A DNA stretch of 60,000 bases from Bolinopsis microptera (taxonomy: Eukaryota; Ctenophora; Tentaculata; Lobata; Bolinopsidae), in contig NC_087080.1 in NCBI RefSeq assembly GCF_026151205.1, positions 6,492,797 through 6,552,796 on the forward strand, written 5' to 3'. Made by a program: the position numbers and the translations under genes. Below the pieces are notes generated by a model, which searched no databases, was not told where the DNA came from, and saw only the letters and a list, made by a program, of their open reading frames with translations. Within the stretch, counting starts at the first letter, position 1, and each line of letters opens with the position of its first letter. Shown here piece by piece: positions 22,901 to 33,401 of the stretch.

Positions 22901-23727
22901 TGCCAGAAGTGTTGCCACTCGATAAATAGGTAATAATTATTTTATTCTCTCGAGTCTTGACACCATTTTAGGGTAGACGGGTTCCTGCTAGTAAATCTAA
23001 AAAGAGGGCTATTTATTAATTAACTGCTGCTGCTTTTGATCGACCTCTTGATTTTGAGTAATAAGCAGTTTTTACTAAAAGCCTGATTAACTATCAAATA
23101 TATTATATCAACTATAGTTGTCACTGATGATATCATACTTTCATGATTGAAACAATTGTTTGACTTAACCCATCGTTTCAATTTGTAATATCAACTATAT
23201 ATATTTATTTTAATAATTTACCGGGCAAGTATATTTCCACTCCATCCCCCAGATGAATTAACGAACCAAATACGAGAAGTAGTAAGTCTATTTTAGTCCA
23301 TGATTTGCTTTCATTTTCTTTTTTCACCAAGCAGCTTTGCTCGTGCTCATCTTCTATTTGGAGCACGGATTTGGACATCTTGACTCTGTCAACTCACAAC
23401 TGTCTTGCTTCCTTTATAGTTTAGTTTGATAGAAAACGATCAACTACGAATTTAATTTTTAAGTCACAATATGGTTGTCAATGTCATGCAGCTTATAGAC
23501 CATAATAACTGTTTCATTCCGTAAATAGTTTAAAATTCTCGGAATGAAATCCCTAAACTATACATTTTTGGGGCCATTTTATTCTAAAAAGGCCAGGCAA
23601 TAGCTGCCGTTTATAAAAATGCTGAAATCAATGAAAAGATTCACGTACTGTAGATCGATATGATCAATAATTGATCTTTAATACAAAACAAAAGAGGGAG
23701 AAACATGTCTCTCGAAAACAATTTTAG

Positions 23728-24096
23728 GAAATTTTTATATTTGGGATCGTAAAGGGAACAAAACCAATCTTATTAGACAGGGAAGAAGCAAGATTTTGTT
23801 CAATGTTTTTTAAAGACTTGTCGTTTATTTCGTACAGTCAGACTAACAAATTTTGAACCAATACTTTCTTGCTGTATAGTTGATGGATTTGATCGTAATT
23901 GTAAATAAAGCTGGTATTTGGTGGAGATATTGATAATATGTTTTCAGTGTTTATCGTCACAGTGTATGGTTGTCAGTTGACCATTGTTTGTAGGTTTACA
24001 ACCTACCAGGACGCGCGCCGAGTTGGACTCGTCGCGTCGACGGTCCGGCCAATATATGGGACAGATATTTTACGAGTATCACCTTGCTCTAACCAG
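23728..24096 (+). repeat. ~370-bp dispersed repeat, copy 1
   Basis: Near-identical to 29417-29800 in the same orientation, from GAAATTTTTATATTTGGGAT to CACCTTGCTC...TAACCAG. No gene recognised in it. Confidence 0.85.
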
Positions 24097-24432
24097 ATTT
24101 ATCATAAGGGTCAAAGGAAAAGTCCTGCAAATTAAAAAAAATATGCTTTCAGTAATAGGTCTCACTCTCAAAAAGGGTGCAACATGCAAAGAGGGAGAAT
24201 CTGGAACAATTTTAGAAAAAATTTGTTTTAAGGAATGAATTCTAGCAATGAGGAATGTAAATTTGGACTACAAGGGGCAAACTGTGTCCTGCTAATCACA
24301 GTGCTGGCAAGCACGACCGGTGCATTTATTGTGGGTATACTATGTACCCCCTTTACTATTATACCCCCTTTACTATTATACCCCCTTTGGTACACGTTAC
24401 AAGCCTCTTTCGTGCACGCGAAGCGTGCACTC

Positions 24433-24467
24433 CGGCCGGAGGCGGCGGCCGAAGGCCGCCGCCTCCG
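24433..24467. repeat. GC-rich perfect hairpin
   Basis: Arms CCGGAGGCGGCGGCC and GGCCGCCGCCTCCGG around GAA, in AT-rich surroundings. Just upstream a 15-bp sequence TTACTATTATACCCC is repeated (24350-24385). Function unknown. Confidence 0.75.
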
Positions 24468-24843
24468 GCAGGAGTTTTTCAGGCATTAAGACTCATCGGA
24501 AGTCGTTCAGCAGATTTATTTTTAGTTCAAAACATTCTAATTTGATGTCAAAGATGACAGGAATAAAAAATAGTTATGTTGAGATTTTTAAGAAATTTGC
24601 ATAAAATACTCGCCAGCACTGTTATACGAAATTCGGTAAAAAACCCAAAATCGCCATATTCAGGTGCCTTAAAAACCATGTTAAAATCGAGTTAGAGATC
24701 TGAAATTTTTCAAGGCGTCTAGACGTTGACCAAATCGACTGCAAAAAAAGTTTCAGGTTTCAGGAACATCGGGAAGTGGGTTTTCTAGAACCCCTGTTTT
24801 ACAACAGATTGTCGTGATATCTATATATATACATATATATATA

Positions 24844-25350
24844 TTTTACCAAAACCCATATTCATGGGTAGAGTGGACCGCTGCCAGTGTCTCTCTTTCC
24901 CAAACAAAAGGAAATGATATTAATTTGATTGACCGTTCTCAAATGCAAAATGATACCGAGAATGAAATCGGTCGCTCGCTTTTTCCATTCATTCACGGCT
25001 TACGAATTGTATAAATAAGTTTCGATTGATTACATCAATCAGATGCTGTAAAAATCTCTTTGGGTTGCGTTCGGGTCGATACCTAGTATTTCGGGGTAAG
25101 GGTAGTAGTTATTGCTTATTGAATTAGCTGAAGTTTATTGAATCTTTATTGCCGAGTACAGCTGCCTTTGGGTAGATCTTCTTAATCTATTACAATTGTA
25201 AATGAATGGGAAAAGCGAGCGACCGATTTCATTCTCGGTATCATTTTGCATTTGAGAACGGTCAATCAAATTAATATCATTTCCTTTTGTTTGGGAAAGA
25301 GAGACACTGGCAGCGGTCCACTCTACCCATGAATATGGGTTTTGGTAAAA
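24844..25350. mobile_element. 507-bp MITE with long inverted arms, copy A
   Basis: Ends TTTTACCAAAACCCAT...ATGGGTTTTGGTAAAA with arms of roughly 150 bp. Flanked by TA on both sides, which fits a Tc1/mariner-type target, though the left flank is an AT repeat. No transposase ORF. Confidence 0.85.
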
Positions 25351-26410
25351 TATCATCTCTTTTTGATTATAATGTCAGGGTACTTTATAAAGTCGAAATA
25401 TAAACTGATATCTTCATTAATTAATAAGGAGGAAGTTTCAACGATTTCGAAATTTTCCTTTAAAAACATTTCCTTGTGTTTAGGTAAGCATATCGGTCGA
25501 TCACTGACTGAATATGCCACCTAATACTCATTCAAGTTGGCATTAAATTCATATATAATGACATTAAACTGTCGTGGCAAAGCAGAATTTGTTGGAAATC
25601 ACGAATGAGCAAAATTCTCACCTTTCGCACGTGCAAACTTTGAGCGGACGTTGCGTGCGCATCCAATATTGAATCGCCGTAAATTTTTGCATGTAATTGT
25701 TTTATATATAGCTTGATAAGCATGCAAAGTTTCAAAGTATTTCAAGAAGAACTGTAATCACAACGGCACTCTAAAGTTGACAGAAAATGACGAAAACAGC
25801 AATTTTCAGTGATTTTAGCAATTTTCTATCAATTTGGGCGTGTCCCCACGTGTGCAACTTTTCGATTTTCAACTTCAAAACTAGCCTAATGCACAATTTA
25901 TACCTATAGGAAGCAGAACTGAGCTCCTCAACTCAAGGCATGGCCCAACACCAGAGAATACTAAATCGCAAAATTGACGTTTTTATAAAATAATTCTTCA
26001 AAAAAGCACAAACTTCAATGACGAATATCTTTATGAAGGAGCAAGCTAGAAAAACTTTCCGGTAGATTTTCAGAATGCTTGAACAATTATCTAAGGTAAA
26101 AATCTCCTCAGATTTTGAATAAAATTACTCCTTAATGGTTTAAAATTAATTTTAAAAGTTATTACTTTGTCAAAAATCAAGTTTTAAAAACGGTTAACTT
26201 GATGACGTCATCAAGGGGTGTTTATGACGTCAAATAATTTTTTTATACAATGTAAACTAAAGTGTAAACAATTATTTGCAAGACCTGTGGTCGGAAATGG
26301 CTTTATCTTTTATACTTTTGAATCTATGGACAATTAAATACAGGCTACAATTGACTGGCAAAGCGTCTATCCCTGAATATGTATGTATATATTATATATA
26401 TATACATACA
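25351..26410. other. no gene recognised
   Basis: AT-rich spacer between the two MITE copies; ends in an AT-rich tract with near-palindromic ATGTATGTATATATTATATA. Nothing supported on either strand. Confidence 0.4.
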
Positions 26411-26924
26411 TTTTACCAAAACCCATAATCATGGGTAGAGTGGACCGCTGCCAGTGTCTCTCTTTCCCAAACAAAAGGAAATGATATTAATTTGATTGAC
26501 CGTTCTCAAATGCAAAATGATACCGAGAATAAAATCGGTCGCTCGCTTTTCCCATTCATTCACGGCTTACGAATTGTATAAATAAGTTTCGATTGATTAC
26601 ATCAATCAGATGCTGTAAAAATCTCTTTGGGTTGCGTTCGGGTCGATACCTAGTATTTCGGGGTAAGGGACAAGGGTGGTAGTTATTACTTATTGAACAA
26701 GCTGGAGTGTATTGAATCTTCATTGCCGAGTACAGCTGCCTTTGGGTAGTTCTTCTTAATCTATTACAATTGTAAATGAATGGGAAAAGCGAGCGACCGA
26801 TTTCATTCTCGGTATCATTTTGCATTTGAGAACGGTCAATCAAATTAATATCATTTCCTTTTGTTTGGGAAAGAGAGACACTGGCAGCGGTCCACTCTAC
26901 CCATGATTATGGGTTTTGGTAAAA
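26411..26924. mobile_element. 514-bp MITE with long inverted arms, copy B
   Basis: Same family as 24844-25350, same ends. The centre carries a short insertion (near GGGACAAGGGTGGTAG). The flanks CA and TT give no clear target duplication. Confidence 0.85.
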
Positions 26925-29416
26925 TTTACTTGAAAATACTGAACACAGAACACGGCACAGAAGAGTAATCAGTAATGTTATCTGAATTTTATAATCGCTA
27001 CCTACAATACAAGTGAATTAGTAGATAGCTCCATGAGGATCGAGGCTTATTTTGCTTATAAGCATTAAGACAATAGTGTTTAGGCGTCGTGAACAGTATT
27101 TAACAGGAGATATACTCAATCTACTGCAGACTCAATAGCTCTCTTCAAAACGTGTCACTCCTCCAAATGAATAGTTCTCAATGTCAGCTTATATGAACGA
27201 ATATTAATAATCATTGAGAAAGAATGATGTTTAAGATCATCAGTTGAGTTTCACTAAATTATCATCCAAGCTTGTAAAGGTCTGAGGAGGTAATAACCTG
27301 TGTTGATCTGCTATTACCTGGGGACCTCAGGCTATCATGTTCATAAATTCACATAGCCATGTGTATACGCGTACTGTGTGACGCGCTACTGCGTGACGCG
27401 CTACTGCAAGCGAGAGGGCTCTGGTTAGAGCAATTCATAAACATAGAAAATAGAGATTCGGCGGAATGACAGGCTGAGCGCGGCCCAGTAAGATCTGCTA
27501 ATAATGGCTAAAAGCAAAGAGCTGACATTGAGGACCATTCATCTGGAGGAGTGATACTTTTTGAATAGAGCTCTTAAGTCTGCAGTAGAGGAGGTATTTA
27601 CTATTTAGCTCCCATGGAAGAAATAGTCCAGAAGAGGAGCGTTTGGACTGGTGAGTTAAATACAGAGGCATTCTAGATTTAAAAACTTTTCTGCGCCAAA
27701 AATATGTCAAATATTAGAACATAAGATGGATGGTTATGAAATAAATGATAAAGGGTCGGGCAAAGGATGACAATCTTATGCGTTAACAGAAAACAAAATA
27801 ATGTGGGTACAGAGATAAAGAGATCTGCAAATGAAAAAATAAAACAAAGTCTGACGTTCAAAACGAAATGATCAGTATTTATACTTATAGTCTCCAGCCC
27901 GCTGCCTTAATAGCACACAAATAATTTAGATCTGCTGTGTGCTGGGTGTTTCCTCGTTGGAGCCAGCCATGAGGTGATCATGATCGTGAGATGATAGCCT
28001 GGAATAGTAGAGGCTCTTACGGGCATTGTCTGCTCGATACGTTAGGGACCCCAGATACACCTTACTAGACGTATTTTTGACCGTAGAATCGATTGAAAGT
28101 GGTTTCAAGATGATTGGACTGATTGTTCTGGGGTAAAATCGCAAAAAACCGATTTTTGGGCCAAAAATAGGCCAAAAAACCATGTTTTTTGATATTTTGA
28201 GCAAGTTAATTTTGTTGGCATGTCGGCAAAACTTGCATAAAGATAGCTAAAAGACAGCCGCACAAGATTGTATAAAAATAAAACAAATCCCTCTATTTGT
28301 TCTGAGGTAAAAATCCAAAAAAGTGGTAAAAATTTTGACTTTTTTGCTTTAAGTTTGAATAATTTTTTGCAGTTGTATTAAATCAACCCAAAAATAGTCA
28401 CATCGTGTTTGCCTAAATTTTTCCTTTCCGAGAAGTACCCACTTCATATACTTAATCGAAGTTTGAATATTGTCACTCCGCAAGCGTTTTTGCCAAATTT
28501 TCGACGCGCACTACGCGCAAAAGCATTTAGTTGTTATCAATTGGCACCCGCGCGTTCATCATAAATTTCAAACAGCTATAACTCAGCGAGATTATGTCCG
28601 TTCTAGCTCATATTTTCACACTAAATAGAAAATAATGTGATCTTATTGCTGACAAAATATGGATATAATTACTTTATTTGCCTTAGAGTAATAGACTGTC
28701 AAAGTTTAAAACGCGCATTGGTATAGCACGTGACTAATAAGGCCAAATTTATACTTCTTAACATATTATCGATCCTTAGACATCATACTATTGTGTCCAA
28801 TTAGCGGTTAGGTCTCTAAACTCGTAGCAGAAAACACGTCTTTTTGCCCGTAAGAGCCTCTACTAGAATGCTTTTGTTTGTTAGAATTTTAGCTTGTACC
28901 CACAGTGTGTTAAAATTCTTTAACACAACACAATGCAAATATTTTGAGTTAATTGTTCTCAATGTTAACTCAAACACGGCTTCAGTCGTTTTGCCCCACG
29001 AGATCAGAGGACTGGTTAGTTTCACTAAATCGACTTGAAATATTAAAAAACTTATAAACTTATACTATAAATCCGTGTAACTGTTAATCTTGACTCTAAA
29101 ATGCATTTGGACTTGTCACGTTGTGACCCCCACGGTCGTTTCACTATAGTAGAGTTTCTACGATACAGGGGGAGCCGCATACAACGTATAACAAACCCAC
29201 TGGCCACTTGTGCCAACATTCAAATCTTTCAATTTCATTATTATATTTTCAGATTCCTCTCTGTTTCTGTCGAGTTTGTGTGTGCTGTCTTTTAGTTTTT
29301 ACAATATGTGTTGTGTTGAGGACAATAACAACTAGAATGAGAAAAGAGGGGGGCCAGGAGGCATCTTTGTTGCTGAATTATCAAACTGACAGAAATTAAA
29401 ACTGGACTATAATTGT
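26925..29416. other. no gene recognised; repeat fragments
   Basis: About 27300-27490 carries fragments of the foldback-element centre and arm (CCTGGGGACCTCAGGCTA, CTGCAAGCGAGAGGGCT, GCTGAGCGCGGCCCAGTAA). A 92-codon minus-strand frame at 27926-28204 has no recognised domain. The remainder shows no supported feature. Confidence 0.4.
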
Positions 29417-29800
29417 GAAATTTTTATATTTGGGATCGTAAAGGAAACAAAACCAATCTTATTAGACAGGGAAGAAGCAAGATTTTGTTCAATGTTTTTA
29501 AAAGACTTGTCGTTTATTTCGTACAGTCAGACTAACAAATTTTGAACCTATACTTTCTTGCTGTATAGTTGATGGATTTGATCGTAATTGTAAATAAAGC
29601 TGGTATTTGGTGGAGATATTGATAATATTAATATGTTTTCAGTGTTTATCGTCACAGTGTATGGTTGTCAGTTGACCATTGTTTGTAGGTTTACAACCTA
29701 CCAGGACGCGCGCCGAGTTGGACTCGTCGCGTCGACGGTCCGGCCAATATATGGGACAGATATTTTACGAGTATCACCTTGCTCCATGCTCTAACCAGAG
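29417..29800 (+). repeat. ~380-bp dispersed repeat, copy 2
   Basis: Second copy of 23728-24096. It runs directly into GAGCCCTCTCGCTTGCAGTA, a fragment also found in the foldback element near 12520. Confidence 0.85.
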
Positions 29801-30234
29801 CCCTCTCGCTTGCAGTAGCGCGCGACCGCCGAAACAAGCGCGTCACGCAGTACGCGTAGACACATGCAACATGGCTATGTGAAAGTATCACCCGTTAAAC
29901 CATTGTTAATGGTCTGGCCCGGCGCCAGGGACAAAAGGATTTCGCGGCATGTACGAAACCTCGAAATTTCCCATTCTCCGCGACAAATCGCGATTTTTTA
30001 CGTTTTCCGCGACAGATCGCGAAATTTCCCATTCTCCGCGACAAATCGCGATTTTTTAGTCCTCCGCGAAAAATCGCGCATTTTCCTTTAAATCTGAAGA
30101 CCAAATTTGTGCATTTTCCTTTAAATCTGAGGACCAAGTTTGCGTATTTTCCGTAAAATCTGCGGGCCAAATGTCACGTTTTCTACAAGTATTAAGTATA
30201 ATATGAAACTAATCACATTTACAGCCTTCCGTGA

Positions 30235-31500
30235 GTTCCGATTGTAGGTACATTCTCGATACGTACCTCTTAAGGCGGAGCTTCCGAGCTTCCGGAGCTT
30301 CCGAGCTCGTATTGCGAAGGGGAGGCCTGCCTTCCGAGATCGCATTACAAGGGGAGCCCTCGAGTCCAAAATCGTGTATCGAAGGGTATGTGTGACCTTT
30401 GAAAACCGAAAAAATATTTTCGGATCATAATGATCAGGGTAGCATGAAACATGAACAAAAGTAGTTTCCAGAAAAACTTTGAAAAATTTTGACTTAGAAA
30501 ATTTTCTGTCCGAGTAATTTTCGATACGTACCTCTGAAGGCGGAGCTTCCGCTTCCGAGCTCGTATTGCGAAGGGGAGGCCTGCCTTCCGAAATCGCATT
30601 ACAAGGGGAGCCCTCGAGTCCAAAATCGTGTATCGAAGGGTATGTGTGAACTTTGAAAACCGAAAAAATGTTTTCTGCTCAAAATGATCAGGGTAGCACT
30701 AGCATGAAACATGAACAAAAGTACAAAGTAGTTTCCAGAAAAACTTTGAAAAGTTTTGACTTAGAAAATTTTCTGTCCGAGTCATTCTCGATACGTACCT
30801 CTGAAGGCGGAGCTCCCGCTTTCGAGCTCGTATTGCGAAGGGGAGGCCTGCCTTCCGAGATCGCATTACAAGGGGAGCCCTTGAGTCCAAAATCGTGTAT
30901 CGAAGGGTATGTGTGAACTTTGAAAACCGAAAAAATATTTTCGGCTCAAAATGATCAGGGTAGCATGAAACATGAACAAAAGTAGTTTCCAGAAAAACTT
31001 TGAAAAATTTTGACTTAGAACATTTTCTGTCCGAGTCATTCTCGATACGTACCTCTGAAGGCGGAACTCCCGCTTCCGAGCTCGTATTGCGAAGGGGAGG
31101 CAGCTGCCTTCCGAGATCGCATTACAAGGGTTGACCATTGTTAATGGTCTGGCCCGGCGCGCGCTACTTCGTAGCACTTGCCGTCGGGCAAGTGAAGAAA
31201 GCGGCGCGCGCTACTTCGAAGAAATTTAGACGAGTAACATCCGTCAATACAAGGGGAGCCCTCTAGTCCAAAATCGTGTATCGAAGGGTATGTGTGAACT
31301 TTGAAAACCGAAAAAATATTTTCGGCTCAAAATGATCAGGGTAGCATGGAACATGAACAAAAGTAGTTCCCAGAAAAACTTTGAAAAATTTTGACTTAGA
31401 AAATTTTCTGTCCGAGTCATTCTCGATACGTACCTCTGAAGGCGGAGCTCCCGCTTCCGAGCTCGTATTGCGAAGGGGAAGTCTGCCTTCCGAGATCGTA
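30235..31500. repeat. tandem array of ~255-267-bp units
   Basis: Five units marked by CTCGATACGTACCTCTGAAG-like starts at about 30255, 30520, 30788, 31042 and 31426. Each unit contains GAAGGGGAGGCCTGCCTTCC and GGGTAGCATGAAACATGAAC. A single diverged unit recurs at about 40840-41090 in the CSE1L intron. The last interval is longer because of an insertion at 31131-31247. Confidence 0.85.
31131..31247. mobile_element. short repeat, uninterrupted copy
   Basis: Runs from TTGACCATTGTTAATGGTCT through GGCCCGGCGCGCGCTACTTC to GACGAGTAACATCCGTCAA. The same sequence is split by the hAT element at 29885-29925 / 32649-32745, so this copy represents the empty site. Confidence 0.8.
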
Positions 31501-31505
31501 TATGG

Positions 31506-31772
31506 AAGTTGACCAGTAGACATATAAAACTTGACCAGACGACATAAAGTTGACCAGTAGACATATAAAACTTGACCAGACGACATATAAAACTTGACCA
31601 GACGACATAAAGTTGACCAGTAGACATATAAAACTTGACCAGACGACATAAAGTTGACCAAACGACATATAAAACTTGACCAAACGACATAAAGTTGACC
31701 AGACGACATAAAGTTGACCAGTAGACATAAAAAACTTGACCAAACGACATAAAGTTGACCAGAAGACATACA
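31506..31772. repeat. ~19-21-bp satellite, about 13 units
   Basis: Units of the form AAAGTTGACCAGTAGACATA alternating with AAACTTGACCAGACGACATA. Spacers are not unique, so it is not a CRISPR array. It lies inside the hAT element, before its ORF. Confidence 0.88.
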
Positions 31773-31879
31773 ATGGATTAAGAAATCGAACAGTATGTTA
31801 AATCAGTGTTGTTATTGAATCGTCACTTGTCAGATATGTCGTCATCGTTATTCGCTTGGTATTGTATTCGCTTGTTATA

Positions 31880-32095
31880 ATGGACCGCTTTGTCAAACCG
31901 GCTGGACCTTCGTCTAGCAAACGCTCGAAACAGGCTAAACAGGGCAATGTAACAGCTTCCACGAGAGTGGCTGAATTTGGCAAATCATCGTTTTATGCTG
32001 ACAATGGGAAGCTATTTTGTAGAGCATGTAATCTCGTCGTAGACCACATAAGAAACAATCATGGGCTTCCCTCGGGATGTGGTTGGAATTTCTAG
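31880..32095 (+). pseudogene. CGGBP1-like / hAT zinc-finger N-terminus, truncated
   Basis: From ATG at 31880 the peptide opens DRFVKPAGPSSSKRSKQAK and continues VAEFGKSSFYADNGKLFCRA. The pattern R-V-x-E-F, then G-K-L-F-C-x-x-C-N, then a distal His pair resembles the BED-like zinc finger of CGGBP1 and related hAT transposases. The frame stops at 32095, soon after the finger, so the dimerisation and catalytic regions are missing. The minus strand overlapping it (32012-32362) reads PTTSRGKPMIV, faintly like the start of a FLYWCH finger. That could be a second transposon remnant. Confidence 0.6.
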
Positions 32096-32656
32096 AAGGT
32101 TCGTGCAGGGGGCCGGGGTAAGGATGTCGTCCAGGTTGATGTAAGCTTCAAGGGGTAAAGGTTGGATACTAGATGGGGATAGACTAGGTAGGGATATGGG
32201 AATTGGGTTGAAAAGTTCGTAGTATTCCATTGCTATAGTTGTGAAGTGTAGATGGTCGTTCATGATCAATGATGATGTCTCCTGTCGTCTGTTGAAAGTT
32301 ATATAGTATCGATAACGAGATATGTCATACAGTACGTATGACATTGCAACATTTGAGATCATGTCAAAAGTTATGGCAGCTCTTGTTGTTATGGATCCCC
32401 ATCAGCCTGTATCAGATCATATAATGAGATCACATCCTCAAGGGACATGAGCCGATCAAATAGAATAGTCAAATAATATGTGAACTCTAACTAAGCACTG
32501 TAAATACATTATTTTTTGCCGCGAATTCGTCGCGATTTTTCGATTGTTTGCCGCGATTTTAGAAATTCCCGCCGCGAATTAGCCTAGTTTGGCTTGTCGC
32601 GGTGCCGCGATTTTTGGCCAAAATAACCGCGAAATCCTTTTGTCCCTGCCCGGCGC

Positions 32657-33395
32657 GCGTTACTTCGTAGCACTTGCCATCATTTCGAGAAGAAAGCGGC
32701 GCGCGCTACTTCGAAGAAATTTAGACGAGTAACATCCGTCAAGGTTGTCAGTCATGTATTTATGTTTATCGTCACTAATTTAACAAGAATTTTTAGCGCT
32801 ATCAATTGTCAGTGCACAGTGACGGAACAGTACACAGCGCCGGTTTTTAGTGAGCGCGGGTTTTTATTTTAGACCGATTGGTGTATTTTTGTTCGTTGAC
32901 CCTTCGAGAAGCAAGAATGATATGTGATAGTTTGCGCGGCGCGTCGAAATCCTCCAATTTTGTTCGATAACTAGCTTTGGCCAGAACTGCGTATAAGATT
33001 TAGTTTTACTATTTTAAATATTGAGATTGTTTCATATTGGAGGACTTCGCCGCTTCGACGCGCCGCGCAAACTAGCATTCTTGCTTCGCAAGAAGCAACG
33101 ATCTGGAATGGTTGACATCGTCAATCAAGTTTCATACTATGCTGTAATCTTCCGAGTGGAGTTGTACCCCATTGGATTTAGATTTTATTTGATTAAATTT
33201 TGTTTTTGTCACAATTTTCAGGGTTGGGTTAATAAATTATGACGATTATATGAATTTTGCTTGATAAAGTTGTAGTTTATTTACGAAGGATCCCTTCGTG
33301 TCCAAATGCAACATAAAACTGAACTTACTACTATAGTACTATGTAATTAACGTGTGATACCCGTAAATTTGTTTCCGGTTTCAAATATTTTGAGT
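32657..33395. other. repeat remnants, no gene
   Basis: 32657-32745 is the right part of the small repeat split by the hAT element. An inverted repeat pairs about 32911-32957 with 33035-33085 (GTTTGCGCGGCGCGTCGAA / TTCGACGCGCCGCGCAAAC). The rest shows nothing recognisable. Confidence 0.6.
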
Positions 33396-33401
33396 ACAGT
33401 T

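Larger units (their letters stand above)
29926..32648 (+). mobile_element. hAT-type element, 8-bp target duplication
   Basis: Terminal inverted repeats CAGGGACAAAAGGATTTCGC... and its complement (32627-32648) with the hAT-like CAGGG start; CCCGGCGC duplicated at 29918-29925 and 32649-32656. Many subterminal CGCGA-x-AATCGCG motifs at both ends (29950-30075 and 32520-32640) look like transposase-binding clusters. The interior holds a 255-bp tandem array, a 20-bp satellite and a broken CGGBP1-like ORF; no full transposase. The host sequence is a small repeat also present uninterrupted at 31131-31247. Confidence 0.88.

Noticed and set aside
29691-30170. Short frames with Arg-rich peptides
   Set aside because: Products of the dispersed repeat and of CGCGA subterminal motifs of the hAT element.
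31506-31772. CRISPR-like array of regular short repeats
   Set aside because: No unique spacers; the unit is a simple satellite of about 20 bp in an animal genome.
31244-31773. Three 118-168-codon minus-strand frames
   Set aside because: They translate the 20-bp satellite in three frames, reading runs of similar peptides.
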